Below, one piece after another: positions 36,043 to 46,180 of a stretch of DNA of 64,000 bases. Both the position numbers and the translations under genes were made by a program. Every line of letters begins with the position of its first letter. Within the stretch, counting starts at the first letter, position 1. Source of the stretch: Salibacter halophilus (GTDB taxonomy: Bacteria; Bacteroidota; Bacteroidia; Flavobacteriales_G; Salibacteraceae); assembly GCF_008806325.1 (NCBI RefSeq), contig NZ_WACR01000001.1:396410-460409 (forward strand), in the 5' to 3' direction. Below the pieces are notes generated by a model, which was given only the letters and a program-made list of their open reading frames with translations, was not told the DNA's origin and made no database searches.

Positions 36043-36074
36043 CAAATTTAGTTGCAGAATTCCCAATTGCCAAA
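36043..36074 (-). promoter_or_regulatory. Canonical Bacteroidota promoter of pdhA-pdhC
   Basis: On the minus strand TTTG (36074-36071) and TAAATTTG (36050-36043) are separated by 20 nt, close to the TTTG-N19-TAnnTTTG consensus. The pdhA start is about 22 nt downstream. Confidence 0.7.
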
Positions 36075-36116
36075 TAAACATTCACTTTGGATAAGATGTT
36101 GTGAATTCCCTAACAT

Positions 36117-36608
36117 TTAATGATGAAAATCGAAGGAGAAGATAAGTGGTAAAAGATCTGTAGCTGACTGAAAACGAAAAACTTTCCCTGTTTCTCCGTA
36201 GAGGAATAGTTCAAATGGTTTTCCAAATTTACTTGTGTATTCTGCCATCACCTGCCTGCAATCTCCACAGGGTGAAACGGGTTCATCGAGTTTTTCGGTT
36301 GGACTTTTAGCTGAAATTGCCAATTTAACAAAAGGATCATTGGGATTTTGAGCTGCTGCTCCAAACATGGCCACTCGCTCTGCACACAATCCTGATGGAA
36401 AAGCTTTGTTTTCCTGATTGGCTCCATCTACTATTTTTCCTGACTCAAGTTCAATTGCTGCTCCAACCCGAAAGTTACTGTAAGGTGAATGACTCGCTTT
36501 TGTGTTATGAATAGCTCGCTCGATCAAACTACGATCATGAGCAGACAGTTCTTCAATACTGTCAAAAACTTCAAATTCGCAGTGTATTGATTTTTTGCTT
36601 TTTGCCAT
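36117..36608 (-). CDS. cdd: Cytidine deaminase
   Basis: 163 residues, a single-domain tetrameric-type enzyme that deaminates cytidine and deoxycytidine in pyrimidine salvage. Zinc-site motifs are intact: CAERVAMFGA (Cys, catalytic Glu) and PCGDCRQVM. It overlaps the porV stop by one base (TAATG). The order porU-porV-cdd-pdhA-pdhC is the familiar arrangement in Flavobacteriia. Confidence 0.95.
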   Translation of the reverse strand: MAKSKKSIHCEFEVFDSIEELSAHDRSLIERAIHNTKASHSPYSNFRVGAAIELESGKIVDGANQENKAFPSGLCAERVAMFGAAAQNPNDPFVKLAISAKSPTEKLDEPVSPCGDCRQVMAEYTSKFGKPFELFLYGETGKVFRFQSATDLLPLIFSFDFHH

Positions 36609-37924
36609 TACTGGTTGATAGGTGCCGGTTCGCCAGAGCTTTCTCCTCCACCATTATTGTTGAAGTTGAAAGTTAATGAAAAGCGCAATGTATTTTGAAG
36701 TGGTGAGTTTGTTATTGTTCGTTGTTCACCAACATAAAACGGAACAAGGTAGCTCATATCAATACCGATGGCATTGTATTTAAGCCCTAAACCAAAAGTA
36801 AGGAACTTGCGATTTCCTTTTAGTTCGTGTTCGGTGAAATAACCTAATCTGGCAGCAAAAAGTTTGTTGTACCAGTACTCGGCTCCTACTCCAAGATAAA
36901 TTTCACGGAGTTCTTCTCTCAACACACTACCATCTTCTACTTCTGCTTTTCCATCAGGACCAGTTACGTATTCTCCATTTGAATCAGTGAATGGATTACC
37001 TGGTGCATCGTAGAATGATGTAAACATTGCGTTTGCCACACTTCGATCTGGTGACATCCCGGCTATCACTTCTCCATTGTCATAAATTGGTGGAGATGGA
37101 ACGAGTAATTTATTCACATCAAAGTTTAATGAAACATCATTGTAATCATCGAGGTGTAATGTTATACGTGATCCTAACCTGAGGTTTGTGGGTAGAAAAT
37201 CTTGCTCATCGAGGTTTGAGTATGAAATTTTGTTCCCGATGTTTGAAATTACTGCTCCAAATGCCAGTGTGGCATCTGTTCCGTTTAAATTGAGGTCATC
37301 GTTTTCGTAGTAGGCACTAATATCAGTTGCAGCTGCGAGTCCGGCCTTTGTTTGAGCAGATTGAACATCTGTTCCTCCTGTGAGGTTTGAATAGATGAAT
37401 TTAAGGTTTATCCCTCCTGTCAATCGATCAGAGAGTACGCGTGAATAGCCTGCACCAATTGACCACTCATTGGGTCTGAATTGCTGAATATCATTCCCGA
37501 ATTCATCAGTAAACTGAATATCACCGAGTGTGAAATAGCGAAATGATACGCCAATTGCGTTCATGTCATCTATTTTATAAAAACCGGTAAGGTGTGACAG
37601 GCTGATGTCAGAAACGAGGTTTCGCAACCAGGGTGTGTAGGAAACAGCCATTCCAAAGTTTTCTTCGTTTTTCACCATTTTGGCCGGATTCCAGTACATG
37701 GAATATACATCTGCACTTGTGGCTGCACCTGCATCGCCTAATGCTCCATGCCTGGAGTCAGGCGCGATTGTCATAAATGGTACGGCTGTCGTAATAGAGT
37801 TTACCTGTTCGGCTCCGGTTACTGTACCTACAGATTGCTGGTTCTGACCGTAATTCATTTGGCTTACTGCCAACGCGCCTATCAAAGCAACTGTTCCTCT
37901 TGCGATTAACTTCATTCTATCCAA
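36608..37924 (-). CDS. porV: T9SS outer-membrane shuttle protein PorV (LptO)
   Basis: 438 residues with a signal peptide (cleavage near NYG/QNQ) and a FadL/OmpP1-like barrel. The segment TIAPDSRHGALGDAGAATS and the following YSMYWNPAKM are hallmarks of PorV. PorV carries T9SS cargo from the Sov translocon to the PorU sortase on the cell surface. It is co-transcribed with porU (46-nt gap) and cdd. Confidence 0.94.
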   Translation of the reverse strand: MDRMKLIARGTVALIGALAVSQMNYGQNQQSVGTVTGAEQVNSITTAVPFMTIAPDSRHGALGDAGAATSADVYSMYWNPAKMVKNEENFGMAVSYTPWLRNLVSDISLSHLTGFYKIDDMNAIGVSFRYFTLGDIQFTDEFGNDIQQFRPNEWSIGAGYSRVLSDRLTGGINLKFIYSNLTGGTDVQSAQTKAGLAAATDISAYYENDDLNLNGTDATLAFGAVISNIGNKISYSNLDEQDFLPTNLRLGSRITLHLDDYNDVSLNFDVNKLLVPSPPIYDNGEVIAGMSPDRSVANAMFTSFYDAPGNPFTDSNGEYVTGPDGKAEVEDGSVLREELREIYLGVGAEYWYNKLFAARLGYFTEHELKGNRKFLTFGLGLKYNAIGIDMSYLVPFYVGEQRTITNSPLQNTLRFSLTFNFNNNGGGESSGEPAPINQ

Positions 37925-37970
37925 AATTGAAATGGCAAATATAACGATAAGGTTGAGTTCTTATTTTATT

Positions 37971-40900
37971 CTAATTTAAAAGTACTAATTTCTCGAATTT
38001 GTTCACCGTTTTTCCGGTGGGAGCGGTAACTTTTACCTTATAAATATAAACTCCCTTTCCAATTTCATCTCCAAACTCATCGCGACCATCCCAGTATATG
38101 GGACCTGCGCGGTAGCTGTTAGACGCAAAAATAGCATCTAAAGTTTTCACGAGTTTTCCACTTACGGTGAAGACCTGAATGCGAACATCTAACTCTTGAC
38201 CGGGGGCGTTGTGATCAAAGTAAAACGCTGTATTCGTTGTGAATGGATTGGGATAATTGAGTATGTGATCGATAGCCAACTCACTGTTATCTGCCACAAT
38301 AAACTCTGTAAATGCTTTACCAGAATTGTTGTAAACATCCCAAACTTTCAAACTTAGGGTGTGCTTCCCTTCTTCTAATTTTTCAAATGGGTAAGTAATT
38401 GTTCCGCTTTGATATGAATCGAGGTCAGATTCATAATAATCGTTGAGCACTATTGCATTTGCTGTATTTTCATCGAGTATAGCTGTGATGTCATGACCAA
38501 TTCCATTTCCAACAGTGTTGATTCCGTTTTCATCGAAAACTTTGGCAAATAAGTTAGGATTTTGGTCGGTCATGCCTCCTACTACAAAACTTTCATCATT
38601 CATCCACAAATTCACTTCAGGTCCTTTTTGGTCAGATCCGGCATTTTCAGATCTCCCGCCAATCACCATCTTTTCGTATGCTCCATTAGCATCGACTGAA
38701 CCGTCATCAGCATAGTAGCTGATTTTCGCATTTCCAAAATCAAAGATGATGTCTTTTGGAACGACAAATGTGAATGAGAAATCTCCATTTTTTACAGTTG
38801 CCTTACCTTTAAATATGATGCTCTCCTGAGAATTGTATTTGAACACACCCTCATCGTCATTATCGAGTGTAGACACTTCCTGCGGCTGGTCGTAAACGGT
38901 AACCTGAACAACACCGTTAAAATCATCTACTTTTGCTCCAAATTCATCAGCTACCATTCCATCAATTGTCACTTTCTCCAACGCTTTTATCGTATCAGGT
39001 GCATTTGTGGTCATTACATTGTATTGCGGGTAAGCTAGTCTTATTGCCGGATCACCCAATAATGCGAAATTCCGGTAATTAACACCATTGTTATTGTTGA
39101 TTAAACTTACATCTTTTGATAGCATAAGTAACTCTCCAAGTGTTGGAACTTTACCATCAACTGCTTCAAAAGCATAATCAGTAAATGTTTGAGATAACTC
39201 GTAGTTTGGAGATGAGTAAACGAGCCTTGTTGTCGTCATGAGGCCAATACCGCCCCCATCGGGATTTAACAACACGTATTCACCTGCACTCGTACGTTCA
39301 GGGTCATCATATCTACTGAATTCACAGGTTGCGGTCAAAAACAATGGCATATTGTTGCGATTCGTCCAATTGTTGACATCGTTTACTTTCAATACTCTTT
39401 CATGGGCCCAACCGGTTTCACCGCCATGGCCAACATAGCACATAAAGAGAGTTCCTCTCTTCATTGCATTATCGATTTCTTCATTTACATCGGGGTAGCT
39501 TTGACCACCGGCTGTTGCAACTTGTTTGTAGGCGTCAAACAGAATTTTATTGACGTTGTAATCTGGATAGTTCGTATCGATTTTCCTGGCCAGATTATTC
39601 GCCTGGCGCATATGTATTCTACCATCTTCATCATCTCCAATGAAAGTGACTGAGTTTCTCCAATCCCCAAACGTTGTTGGAATATTATGATAGCGAATGA
39701 TTTTATTTACTACTCCTCTCGCTTGTGATAGACTACTTACTGGAAATCTACCAATTCCAATATCCAACGAACTCACGAGCTCATCACTTTCTGCATCATC
39801 GAGAAAACCGAAGTAGTCATCGCTGATAAATGAAGCGGTTGGTGTCATTGAGCGTAAACTCTGATAAGCAGGAACAAAATTCGTATTCCCTGAAATTCGT
39901 GACTTATAATCATAACTGGCATCGCCAAATAGTAATAAGTACTTTGGCATTTCAGCTTCATTGAGACCTGCTCTATCGTAAAACATTTTGACAAAATCTC
40001 TTATCGCTGTGAGGTCTTGAGCGCCTGATGAATACTCATTGTAAATCTGATTTGTGGTAACAACGTGGACAGATAAATTACTGTAGTCTCGGTGAAAATC
40101 AGCTAGTCTTTCAGCTTCATTGATAAACTTTGGATGACTCACGATCAAATATTCAGCAGCTGATAAACCGTGTAAATTCTGATTTTTAACTTTTCCTGAA
40201 TAAGATGGTACCAATAGGTTGTTATCAGTAAAAGCTACGAATTCACTCAGTTCATTGCCGGCAGACTTAAAGCTGATTTGGTTCTGACTATTATTGACTG
40301 AAGGTTCCTGAGGTTCGAGCGGATTGGAAACATCCCAAATCTGCACATTATCTAAATCTCCTGTCAATCTATATTCTTCAATATTATTGGTATCGCTCTC
40401 GCTATTCCTGAATACGAGTTGGTCAGATCCTAATTCGAGCCTGCGTTTACCGATAAGCTCAATGTAATCGAGCCAACCTATATCCACTGAGTTCGCATTA
40501 TTATACTGAACATTGATTGCCAAATTTGGTGACGAGGCCGAAAAAGTATTTTCATTGTCACCGTAATAAGCAAACCGATTAGCATAGCCGGCATTTACTC
40601 CATTGGAAAAATTAATCCCCAACACAGGATTTCCTCTATAGCTAAATGTGAATGAACTACTGCGCCCTATTGCCCTGCTCGCTACAGCTCCTCTTATTGT
40701 TACTGGTTTTGATGTAACGATGTTAGGCATCGTAAAGGGTATCGTGTATTCCCTCTTGACACTAAATTGCTCACCGAACCAGCGCTTCCCTGATTTGATG
40801 AGATTGCGCTGATCGATTTCGTGAATTTGGTGATCATCGAATTCATTTAACACAACATCTGGAGATCCCGTGATTGCATTTTGACTTCCAACTCTTTTTG

Positions 40901-41834
40901 GCTGTCCGATTTGATAATCTGTAGTAATAAAATAATAAGTAGTATCGGCATAGTAGTTTGTTTGGTGTCGATACGTTCCATTTTTATACTTCCATCTATT
41001 TTGGCTCTGACCGTAAAAAAGGATATAATCAGATTGATCAAACTGACCATTATTGTTTTGGTCGATGATCTTGATATTGTTTTCTTTTAAATCATCTAAC
41101 CGTGGCTCACTGTTAAGTGTTGGTAGCATTCCGCCACCGTTTCCAAACAACCTTATTGAATTAGTTGATAGCCCACTTAAATCAATCCCCATTTGATCAA
41201 GCATGTTGTAACCAACTCTGTAAACACCATCTTTTGTAACACCTACTTTATACCAATCTCCTGATCTCAACACTGAACTTACCTTATACGATCTGGAAGC
41301 GCTTTTCCTGGTTGATTGTCCTTCCTGAAAGTCAAACTCTAATTTGAATGACGTAAGTTTCTCTAACCTGTTTGAAGTTGGATTTCTCCTAATAGGAACA
41401 AATGCGAATTTGGCAAAATTAGTTCTCCTCGATACCGATATATAAGTAGTGATATCGAGAACAGGTTTAATAGTAAGACCGTTTTCCTGAATTACCTGTT
41501 CTTCGGCTTTTGTTAAGGGCTCCCAACTTTGCTGAGTTAATTGAGCTTCTACATCGATTACGTTTGTTGGAGCTTTTTCAGAATAAGAATAAACCGGCAA
41601 CAGGTTTTCAGTTTGGTCATAAATGGCTCCATCAAAGGATATGTAAGACTTTTCTTCACCGTTAAAATCACGAAAAGATTGAACTCCCGTCCAATTTATT
41701 TTGTGAATATTGCCAACGTGCTTACCTTTAGACCGTCTAAAATTCAAACTGCTTTGAGAATGAAGGTTTAACCCTGTTAAAAGCAGAGATATGATAAGCA
41801 AGAATAAGTTATTGATATTAAAAGAGAGCTTCAT
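37971..41834 (-). CDS. porU: T9SS C-terminal signal peptidase / sortase PorU
   Basis: 1287 residues with a signal peptide. A gingipain-like (C25) peptidase domain sits in the middle: the His in CYVGHGGETGWAHERV and the Cys in TATCEFSRYDDPERTSAGEY form the dyad. The C-terminal ~90 residues are a sorting-domain-like beta-sandwich (FPNP-type NYPNPFTTNT, then GKGVYIYKVKV). PorU removes the C-terminal domain of T9SS cargo and attaches the cargo to A-LPS. It is the first gene of the porU-porV-cdd unit. Confidence 0.95.
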   Translation of the reverse strand: MKLSFNINNLFLLIISLLLTGLNLHSQSSLNFRRSKGKHVGNIHKINWTGVQSFRDFNGEEKSYISFDGAIYDQTENLLPVYSYSEKAPTNVIDVEAQLTQQSWEPLTKAEEQVIQENGLTIKPVLDITTYISVSRRTNFAKFAFVPIRRNPTSNRLEKLTSFKLEFDFQEGQSTRKSASRSYKVSSVLRSGDWYKVGVTKDGVYRVGYNMLDQMGIDLSGLSTNSIRLFGNGGGMLPTLNSEPRLDDLKENNIKIIDQNNNGQFDQSDYILFYGQSQNRWKYKNGTYRHQTNYYADTTYYFITTDYQIGQPKRVGSQNAITGSPDVVLNEFDDHQIHEIDQRNLIKSGKRWFGEQFSVKREYTIPFTMPNIVTSKPVTIRGAVASRAIGRSSSFTFSYRGNPVLGINFSNGVNAGYANRFAYYGDNENTFSASSPNLAINVQYNNANSVDIGWLDYIELIGKRRLELGSDQLVFRNSESDTNNIEEYRLTGDLDNVQIWDVSNPLEPQEPSVNNSQNQISFKSAGNELSEFVAFTDNNLLVPSYSGKVKNQNLHGLSAAEYLIVSHPKFINEAERLADFHRDYSNLSVHVVTTNQIYNEYSSGAQDLTAIRDFVKMFYDRAGLNEAEMPKYLLLFGDASYDYKSRISGNTNFVPAYQSLRSMTPTASFISDDYFGFLDDAESDELVSSLDIGIGRFPVSSLSQARGVVNKIIRYHNIPTTFGDWRNSVTFIGDDEDGRIHMRQANNLARKIDTNYPDYNVNKILFDAYKQVATAGGQSYPDVNEEIDNAMKRGTLFMCYVGHGGETGWAHERVLKVNDVNNWTNRNNMPLFLTATCEFSRYDDPERTSAGEYVLLNPDGGGIGLMTTTRLVYSSPNYELSQTFTDYAFEAVDGKVPTLGELLMLSKDVSLINNNNGVNYRNFALLGDPAIRLAYPQYNVMTTNAPDTIKALEKVTIDGMVADEFGAKVDDFNGVVQVTVYDQPQEVSTLDNDDEGVFKYNSQESIIFKGKATVKNGDFSFTFVVPKDIIFDFGNAKISYYADDGSVDANGAYEKMVIGGRSENAGSDQKGPEVNLWMNDESFVVGGMTDQNPNLFAKVFDENGINTVGNGIGHDITAILDENTANAIVLNDYYESDLDSYQSGTITYPFEKLEEGKHTLSLKVWDVYNNSGKAFTEFIVADNSELAIDHILNYPNPFTTNTAFYFDHNAPGQELDVRIQVFTVSGKLVKTLDAIFASNSYRAGPIYWDGRDEFGDEIGKGVYIYKVKVTAPTGKTVNKFEKLVLLN

Positions 41835-42007
41835 TCGTTATTGTTTACGTGATATTTCACAGATTTAGTTGAGTTTTACACCACAACGTTAACAATTTCC
41901 TTTTATTATTAATGTGGCAAATTGTTACAACAGACTGTAATCACCCCCAATAATAATGGAGGTTTAAAAAATTAATTCGTATAATTGCGATTGATGATCG
42001 AATAAAC

Positions 42008-42982
42008 ATGTTCAAAAGCCTTGGAAATAAGCTAACTGGTACGCTATTGGTCTCGGGACTACTCATCGCTTTAAGCGGAAACGCCCAGGACCCTCAGTTT
42101 ACTCAATTTTACGCGAACCCTCTTTATTTGAATCCAGCGTTTGCCGGATCTAAAGAGTGCCCGCGCGTACACTTGAATTACAGAAATCAATGGCCCGCAA
42201 TTCAGGGGCAATTTGTCTCTTACAGTGCTTCCTATGATCAGCATATTGATGCGATTTCTGGTGGTTTGGGCGGACTCGTTGTTGCCGATCAGGCAGGTAA
42301 CGGAACGCTACAAACGATCAATGCATCTGCGATGTATGCTTACACATTACCTGTAAGTGAAAACTTCAGTATCAAAGCTGGTTTTCAAGCAACTTATTTT
42401 CAAAAGTCAATAAATTGGGATGATTTGAAATTTGGCGATATGATTGATCCGCGTTACGGATTCATCTACCAAACAAATGAAACTCCTGGCACAAATCAGG
42501 TTAATGGTGCAGACTTTAGCGCTGGCTTCCTCGGATATTCTAAATATGTATTTGCAGGAGTGTCAGTACACCACTTAACAGAACCTAGCGAATCTTTCTT
42601 CGAAAATGATAACGCTAAACTCTACCGTAAATTTACTGTTCATGCAGGTGGTAATATACCTTTAGAAGAAGGTTACGATAACCCTGCATCCATTTCGCCA
42701 AATATACTTTATCAACGTCAGGGTAATGCTCAACAGTTGATGTTTGGTCTTTACGGTAAAAAAGGACCTCTGGTAGCAGGTTTGTGGTACAGAAACAAAG
42801 ATGCTTTTATCGCTCTTGTTGGTGTACAGGTTGAAAAATTCAAGTTTGGCTACAGCTATGACCTAACAACTTCAAGATTGACAAACGAACCCGGAGGCTC
42901 TCACGAAATCTCAATGGCAATTCAATTCAATTGCCCTCCTGAGAAAAGAAAATTCAGACCACTGAAATGTCCTGAATTTTAA
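42008..42982 (+). CDS. PorP/SprF-family T9SS membrane protein
   Basis: 324 residues with a signal peptide (cleavage near GNA/QDP). The start of the mature protein, DPQFTQFYANPLYLNPAFAG, is the signature of the PorP/SprF family of outer-membrane barrels. SprF is needed for secretion of the adhesin SprB; other members anchor T9SS components or cargo. It is divergent from porU and upstream of gldJ, a conserved arrangement, which makes involvement in gliding or secretion likely. Confidence 0.9.
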   Translation: MFKSLGNKLTGTLLVSGLLIALSGNAQDPQFTQFYANPLYLNPAFAGSKECPRVHLNYRNQWPAIQGQFVSYSASYDQHIDAISGGLGGLVVADQAGNGTLQTINASAMYAYTLPVSENFSIKAGFQATYFQKSINWDDLKFGDMIDPRYGFIYQTNETPGTNQVNGADFSAGFLGYSKYVFAGVSVHHLTEPSESFFENDNAKLYRKFTVHAGGNIPLEEGYDNPASISPNILYQRQGNAQQLMFGLYGKKGPLVAGLWYRNKDAFIALVGVQVEKFKFGYSYDLTTSRLTNEPGGSHEISMAIQFNCPPEKRKFRPLKCPEF

Positions 42983-43035
42983 ATTCAACAAATAATATTA
43001 TTTTTACGCTTTCGTTGAATCTTAAACTCAACAGC

Positions 43036-44538
43036 ATGAAGAACGCATTAGGAATCTTTATCATCACAGCACTATTTGCTGTTTCCTGTAGCTATGAAAA
43101 GTCATCGATAACGGGTTGGAATTACAACGACCCTAAAAATGGTGATTTTCAAAAACTCCCATATGTAGAACAGGAAACTGGTCCGAACCTTGTCCTCATT
43201 GAAGGTGGTACATTTACAATGGGCCGAGTTACCGATGATGTGATGGGTAATTGGGATAACGTACCGAGAAGAGTTACGGTCTCATCTTTCTACATGGATG
43301 AAACTGAAATTTCGAACTTACACTGGTTAGAATACCTCTATTGGGTAAAGAGAGTATACGGTATGGATTACCCGGCCGTTTACGATGCTGCTCTTCCCGA
43401 TACATTAGTATGGAGACGTAAGCTTGCTTACAATGAGCCTTACGTAGATTACTATTTGAGACACCCTGCTTACAGAGATTATCCTGTTGTTGGTGTTAGC
43501 TGGAAGCAGGCTAGTGAATTTTGTCTTTGGAGAACAGACCGTGTAAATGAGCAAATCCTAATTCGTGAAGGTCTTTACAATCACAATCCAAATCAAATTG
43601 CTGATGACAACTTCAATACTGATGCTTACTTAAATGGTCAGTATGAAGGTAGTAAACGAAAAGATGGAATTCCATGGGAAGGCCCAAACAGTCCTGGTTA
43701 TAGACGTGTGAAAATGGAAGATGGAATTCTTCTTCCAGATTACCGCTTACCTACTGAGGCTGAATGGGAATTCGCAGCTTATGGATTGATCGGAAATACG
43801 CTAGGTGAAAATATCGTTGAAGAACGTCAATGGCCATGGAACGGACACTCAGTCCGTAATCCTCAACCTGAATACATGGGTGAAATGCTCGCTAACTTCA
43901 TGAGAGGTAGAGGTGATAACATGGGTGTTGCTGGTAGTCTCAACGATAACGCAGATATCACTGCTCCAATTTATGCCTATTGGCCAAACGATTACGGCCT
44001 CTACAACATGGCTGGAAACGTATCTGAATGGGTAATGGATGTTTATCGTCCGCTATCTCATGAAGATGTAAATGAATTCCGCCCATTTAGAGGAAACGTT
44101 TTCAAGAAAATGAAACGTGATGAAGATGGTATCATCGCTCAAAAAGATAGTCTAGGTCGCATGCAAAAGGTTAAAGTTGAACCTGAAGATGCTGTAGACA
44201 GAAGAAACTACAGAAGAGCTGATAACATCAATTACGAAGATGGTGACTATCAATCTCAGTTAAATGAGGATGATGCATGGCAAAACTTCAAGAATCAAAA
44301 AGGTCAGGGACACACTGACGATGAAACTTACGGAATGTATGAGTTTGGTGCAGAAACCGGATCTTTAATCAGTGACCGATCAAGAGTTTACAAAGGTGGT
44401 TCATGGAGAGATCGTGCGTACTGGATGCATCCAGGTACAAGAAGATTCCTCGATGAAGAATACTCTACCGCATATATCGGATTTAGATGTGCGATGGACA
44501 GAATGGGTAGCCCTGAAGGTCTAGGTGGTGCATACTAA
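43036..44538 (+). CDS. gldJ: Gliding motility lipoprotein GldJ
   Basis: 500 residues from the ATG at 43036, which gives a clean lipobox (AVSC, Cys18); an in-frame TTG at 43015 would spoil the signal peptide. The body is a sulfatase-modifying-factor (FGE/SUMF1) fold: LIEGGTFTMGRVTDDVM near residue 55, LPTEAEWEFAAYG, AGNVSEWVMDVYR and YKGGSWRDRAYW. GldJ is an essential lipoprotein of the T9SS/gliding machinery (a GldK relative) and is not thought to be an active FGE enzyme. It is followed by a terminator and murF. Confidence 0.94.
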   Translation: MKNALGIFIITALFAVSCSYEKSSITGWNYNDPKNGDFQKLPYVEQETGPNLVLIEGGTFTMGRVTDDVMGNWDNVPRRVTVSSFYMDETEISNLHWLEYLYWVKRVYGMDYPAVYDAALPDTLVWRRKLAYNEPYVDYYLRHPAYRDYPVVGVSWKQASEFCLWRTDRVNEQILIREGLYNHNPNQIADDNFNTDAYLNGQYEGSKRKDGIPWEGPNSPGYRRVKMEDGILLPDYRLPTEAEWEFAAYGLIGNTLGENIVEERQWPWNGHSVRNPQPEYMGEMLANFMRGRGDNMGVAGSLNDNADITAPIYAYWPNDYGLYNMAGNVSEWVMDVYRPLSHEDVNEFRPFRGNVFKKMKRDEDGIIAQKDSLGRMQKVKVEPEDAVDRRNYRRADNINYEDGDYQSQLNEDDAWQNFKNQKGQGHTDDETYGMYEFGAETGSLISDRSRVYKGGSWRDRAYWMHPGTRRFLDEEYSTAYIGFRCAMDRMGSPEGLGGAY

Positions 44539-44559
44539 AAAATGATTTCAATAAATTTG

Positions 44560-44593
44560 AACCCCTGTACATTATCGTTCAGGGGTTTTTTTA
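44560..44593 (+). terminator. Terminator after gldJ
   Basis: AACCCCTG (44560-44567) pairs with CAGGGGTT (44580-44587), followed by seven T. murF begins 10 nt after. Confidence 0.85.
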
Positions 44594-44602
44594 TGACTAA
44601 TT

Positions 44603-45898
44603 ATGGAGATTAAAGATTTACACAGCTTTTTTCTGGATTCGAGCGGAGTTTGCACGGATACAAGAAAAGTACAACTCAACTCAATTTTCTTCGCCTTAAA
44701 GGGCGATAATTTTAACGGGAATAAATTTGCTGATCAAGCAATTGAAAAGGGTTGCTCATGCGCTGTTGTGGATCAAAAATCAGTAATTGAAAACTCAAAT
44801 CACGATCAGAACCAATTTATACTTGTTGATGATGTTCTCCTAACTCTTCAAAAACTAGCAAATCATCACCGCAATCACCTCAACACAAAAGTAATTGGAC
44901 TGACAGGATCAAATGGCAAAACAACTACCAAAGAACTGTTGCAAGCAGTCCTGAGCAAAAAATTTAAAACTTTTGCAACTCCGGGTAACTTTAATAACCA
45001 TATCGGTTTACCCTTAACAATACTTCAAACTCCACATGACACAGAACTCCTAATCCTTGAAATGGGTGATAATCAGCCAGGAGATATTGATGAATTATGT
45101 GAAATATCAGATCCTGATTGCGGTATCATCACAAACATCGGTAAGGATCATATTGAAGGATTTGGAAGCATGGAAGGTAATGTTAAATCTAAAAAAGAGT
45201 TATTTGATTACCTATCAAAAAGAGATAGAACTTGCTTCTACAATGGTGAAAATGAATACAGCAGTCAATTAATTGAAGGAATCTCAAATACGGCAGATTT
45301 CAGTGCTGAAAACTCCTTGAGCATAAAAGAGCAGAATCCGTTTATTTCTTACAAAAGCGAAGATGGAAACATTTATCAAAGCAAATTGATTGGAGCTTAT
45401 AATATTGACAACATCAACTGTGCCTACAGAATAGGAAAGTTCTTTGGCGTTAGTGATGATAAGATCCATGAAGCTATTACCAGTTATACCCCATCTAACA
45501 ATCGATCTCAATTTATTGAGACAAATGGTGGAAACCAGATTTTCCTTGACGCTTACAACGCCAACCCAACGAGCGTAGAAAAAGCACTTAAAAGCTTTAG
45601 TGAGATGCGATCTGACCGTGAAAAATGGGTTTTACTGGGAGATATGCTCGAACTAGGCTCTATCAGTAAAGACGAACACAGAAATATTTTATCCCTTTTG
45701 AAAGAGTTGAACTTTAAAAATGTTGTGCTTGTAGGTAATGCTTTTCACGAATTTGAAGACGAATTTTCATTTTCGTTTTTTGACAAAAAAGAAAAGGCGA
45801 TGGAGTTTGCCCAAAATCAAAAACTGAAAAATGCATTGATCTTGCTAAAAGGTTCTCGCGGACTAAAAATGGAAGAATTCACTGATGTAATCCCCTAA
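44603..45898 (+). CDS. murF: UDP-N-acetylmuramoyl-tripeptide--D-alanyl-D-alanine ligase
   Basis: 431 residues, the usual length for Bacteroidota MurF. ATP-binding GLTGSNGKTTTKELL (near residue 99), then TPGNFNNHIGLPLT, and LDAYNANPTSVEKAL later, are all family hallmarks. It adds D-Ala-D-Ala to the muramyl tripeptide in the cytoplasm. The gldJ-murF order is conserved in Flavobacteriia. Base composition is noticeably more AT-rich than its neighbours. Confidence 0.95.
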   Translation: MEIKDLHSFFLDSSGVCTDTRKVQLNSIFFALKGDNFNGNKFADQAIEKGCSCAVVDQKSVIENSNHDQNQFILVDDVLLTLQKLANHHRNHLNTKVIGLTGSNGKTTTKELLQAVLSKKFKTFATPGNFNNHIGLPLTILQTPHDTELLILEMGDNQPGDIDELCEISDPDCGIITNIGKDHIEGFGSMEGNVKSKKELFDYLSKRDRTCFYNGENEYSSQLIEGISNTADFSAENSLSIKEQNPFISYKSEDGNIYQSKLIGAYNIDNINCAYRIGKFFGVSDDKIHEAITSYTPSNNRSQFIETNGGNQIFLDAYNANPTSVEKALKSFSEMRSDREKWVLLGDMLELGSISKDEHRNILSLLKELNFKNVVLVGNAFHEFEDEFSFSFFDKKEKAMEFAQNQKLKNALILLKGSRGLKMEEFTDVIP

Positions 45899-45963
45899 TA
45901 AACCTATCGTTAATTTGTCTTCAATAAAACAGAACCTTCTCCTCAGCTTTAACCTTCGTACTT

Positions 45964-45990
45964 GCTGGTTGGCTGGTTGGCTGGTTGGCT
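45964..45990. repeat. Tandem 8-mer GCTGGTTG, 3.4 copies
   Basis: Three perfect head-to-tail copies of GCTGGTTG plus GCT, in the spacer after murF. It looks like slippage-generated DNA and marks the left end of the repeat-rich intergenic zone. Confidence 0.9.
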
Positions 45991-46030
45991 AAAACAAACA
46001 CCAAACTCCCCAAACCTCCCAACTTCCAAA

Positions 46031-46110
46031 TCTTAGTGAATCTTAGCCTTTGGCCCCAGCCAAAGCTTAGATGAACTTAAACCCTCGTGACGCAAGGAAC
46101 GGGACTTAAC
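46031..46110. repeat. Stem-loop intergenic repeat, copy A
   Basis: Starts TCTTAGTGAATCTTAG, then a hairpin CTTTGGC-CCCA-GCCAAAG, then CTTAGATGAACTTA, then the module ACCCTCGTGACGCAAGGAACGGG, in this order. Related copies are at 52717, 56694 and 63898. No coding frame. Confidence 0.85.
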
Positions 46111-46123
46111 CTAGACTCTAAAC

Positions 46124-46156
46124 CAAAAAAAGCCCCTCAGCTTTCACTGAAGGGCT
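46124..46156 (-). terminator. Terminator of the acyl-CoA dehydrogenase gene
   Basis: On the minus strand AGCCCTTCAG pairs with CTGAGGGGCT around a 6-nt loop, followed by seven T. Confidence 0.9.
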
Positions 46157-46180
46157 ATCAAAATCTATATAAAAATTAGA

